A stretch of 14,819 nt of DNA from an uncultured Synergistales bacterium. Lineage in GTDB: Bacteria > Synergistota > Synergistia > Synergistales > Aminobacteriaceae. The notes under the pieces were generated by a model. It was not told the origin of the DNA, made no database searches, and worked only from the letters and a program-made list of their open reading frames with translations. The first letter of the stretch is position 1; each line of letters starts with the position of its first letter. This document shows, in pieces, positions 13,788 through 14,819 of this stretch. The translations under genes were made by a program, and so were the position numbers. The stretch covers positions 1 through 14,819 of the forward strand of contig CAJOED010000025.1 in NCBI GenBank assembly GCA_905233335.1. Direction: 5' to 3'.

Positions 13788-14726
13788 ATGCAAAGTTTCA
13801 AGAACTCAAGAATTTTCGGTTTCATGATTCTTGGCCTCATGGTATTGTTTTTCTACGCACTCTTCAAGTTCCTGACCCCCACGAATTTCGGAAGCCCAGC
13901 TAATCTCTACTCATACTTTCAGTCATCGATAATATATTCTGTCGGCGGCTGCGGATTGTATTTCATTGTCGTAATGGGACTGTTTGATTTCGCGGTCGGT
14001 GCAAATATCGTTCTGTCGTCAATCGTCGGCGTAATACTCTCGAAAAATTTCGGTTACTTGGGATTTATCGTCGGCTGTTTGGGGTGCGGGACTCTCATCG
14101 GTATATTAATCGGCATCCTGTACAACCAGCTGAATGTTCCCTCAATGATCGTTACTGTCGGAATAATGCTCGTGCTTGAGAGCCTTGCTGTATTTGCGGC
14201 GGGCGGAGTGAAACAGACACTGGCTCCCGAATTACGTTTCTTCTCCGGCGCACCCGGAAACATCATACTTGCGGCGTTTGCGTTTGTGCTGATGTGGTTC
14301 ATTCTGAGCTACACGAAAATCGGCACATACTGTAACGCAATCGGCTCAAATGAATTTACCGCAAAGAATATGGGCATCGATGTCAAGAAGTACAAGCTGA
14401 TAGGTTTTGCGCTGCTTCATTTTTTCGTGGGAATAATGGCAATACTCACCGTCTCTTACGGAACGACAATGACCGCCCTCACAGGAATGAGCACGATGAG
14501 CAGAAACTTTCAGCCGTTAATGGGAACGTTTTTCGGTGTAGCATTCAGGAAGTACGGAACGCCCATAAGCGCGATAGTCATCGGTGAGTTCATTATCGCG
14601 ATAATCTTCAACGGCTTCGTAGCACTCGGAGCACCCACGACGATCCAGAACGTAGTAACAGGTGCAGCACTTCTCGTGATAGTTACGCTGACGGCACGGG
14701 GCAAGCGCGGGTCTGTCGTGAAGTAA
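13788..14726 (+). CDS. Divergent RbsC-family sugar ABC transporter permease
   Basis: A 312-residue polytopic membrane protein with about eight to nine hydrophobic segments, of the branched-chain-amino-acid/ribose permease family. The family's A/G-GIDLSVGS motif appears in altered form as GLFDFAVGA at 64-72. NVPSMIVTVGIMLVLES corresponds to the PxFIxTLG region and NAIGSNEFTAKNMGIDVKKY to the ATPase-coupling loop. The usual C-terminal GGxxxxGGxG motif is replaced by MGTFFGVAFRKYGTPIS. The 6425-7420 permease keeps the canonical forms, so the two are not recent duplicates. AAGGAAGTG lies before ATG 13788. The ATPase gene starts 16 nt after the stop, giving the order binding protein, permease, ATPase. 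Confidence 0.88.
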   Translation: MQSFKNSRIFGFMILGLMVLFFYALFKFLTPTNFGSPANLYSYFQSSIIYSVGGCGLYFIVVMGLFDFAVGANIVLSSIVGVILSKNFGYLGFIVGCLGCGTLIGILIGILYNQLNVPSMIVTVGIMLVLESLAVFAAGGVKQTLAPELRFFSGAPGNIILAAFAFVLMWFILSYTKIGTYCNAIGSNEFTAKNMGIDVKKYKLIGFALLHFFVGIMAILTVSYGTTMTALTGMSTMSRNFQPLMGTFFGVAFRKYGTPISAIVIGEFIIAIIFNGFVALGAPTTIQNVVTGAALLVIVTLTARGKRGSVVK

Positions 14727-14742
14727 TAAGGGGTGAGAAATT

Positions 14743-14819
14743 ATGATACTGCTGAAAGCTGAACACATAGACAAGCGATTCGGAATAACCCACGCCGTTA
14801 ATGACGTGAGCATTGACAT
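14743..14819 (+). CDS. Sugar ABC transporter ATPase of second cassette, N-terminal fragment
   Basis: The first 25 codons, MILLKAEHIDKRFGITHAVN then DVSID, are the start of an ABC ATPase of the RbsA type: strand, HIDKRFGxxxAxxDVS, just before Walker A. The window ends before any catalytic motif. AAGGGGTG precedes the ATG. It completes the second importer with the binding protein and permease upstream. Confidence 0.85.
   Translation, partial: MILLKAEHIDKRFGITHAVNDVSID

Noticed and set aside
13601..13840. Minus-strand ORF across the second attenuator
   Set aside because: Antisense to the binding-protein and permease genes, no ribosome binding site, no motif.

Overview
The window reads as a bacterial chromosome segment with roughly balanced base composition, strong GGAGG-type ribosome binding sites and frequent TTG or GTG starts. 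Both sugar-binding proteins have plain signal peptides without a lipobox, which points to a periplasm and so to a diderm. The set of genes (RbsABC-type importers, EFR1-type flavodoxin/ferredoxin, ROK and HxlR regulators) would suit an anaerobe such as a Synergistota member. That placement is inference; no marker gene is present.

Layout. At the left edge on the minus strand is the first 39 codons of a multispanning ABC exporter, lying just behind the terminator of a mannitol-dehydrogenase-family oxidoreductase (196-1794). Next comes a broken HxlR regulator (1881-2178, minus), divergent from a plus-strand redox operon: a split-barrel flavin protein (2295-2690), an MBL-fold hydrolase (2716-3438), a nitroreductase remnant (3444-3752), an EFR1-type flavodoxin/ferredoxin (3764-4591), a gene scrap and a terminator near 4750-4779.

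From 10918 down to 4783 runs a minus-strand carbohydrate operon: frameshifted SDR, periplasmic binding protein, attenuator hairpin, double ATPase, permease, an unrecognised 187-residue protein and a zinc-dependent dehydrogenase. It is divergent from a ROK repressor (11356-12492). The 437-bp intergenic region holds a good sigma70-type promoter for the operon, an operator-like inverted repeat over its start point, and a near-perfect 46-bp direct repeat. Downstream of the ROK gene a second importer cassette begins: binding protein, attenuator hairpin, permease, and an ATPase cut by the right edge.

How it works together. The plausible reading is a sugar or polyol uptake and oxidation island: two importers, an MDR and an SDR dehydrogenase, a mannitol-dehydrogenase-family enzyme and a ROK repressor sensing the substrate. 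The substrate cannot be read from the sequence. The most unusual trait is damage. Three genes (HxlR, nitroreductase, SDR) carry internal losses with otherwise clean flanks, and a fourth survives only as a scrap. This is either real decay or an assembly artefact. I found no clear candidate for a wholly new system; the best unknowns are the 187-residue operon protein and the repeat region at 11109-11259.
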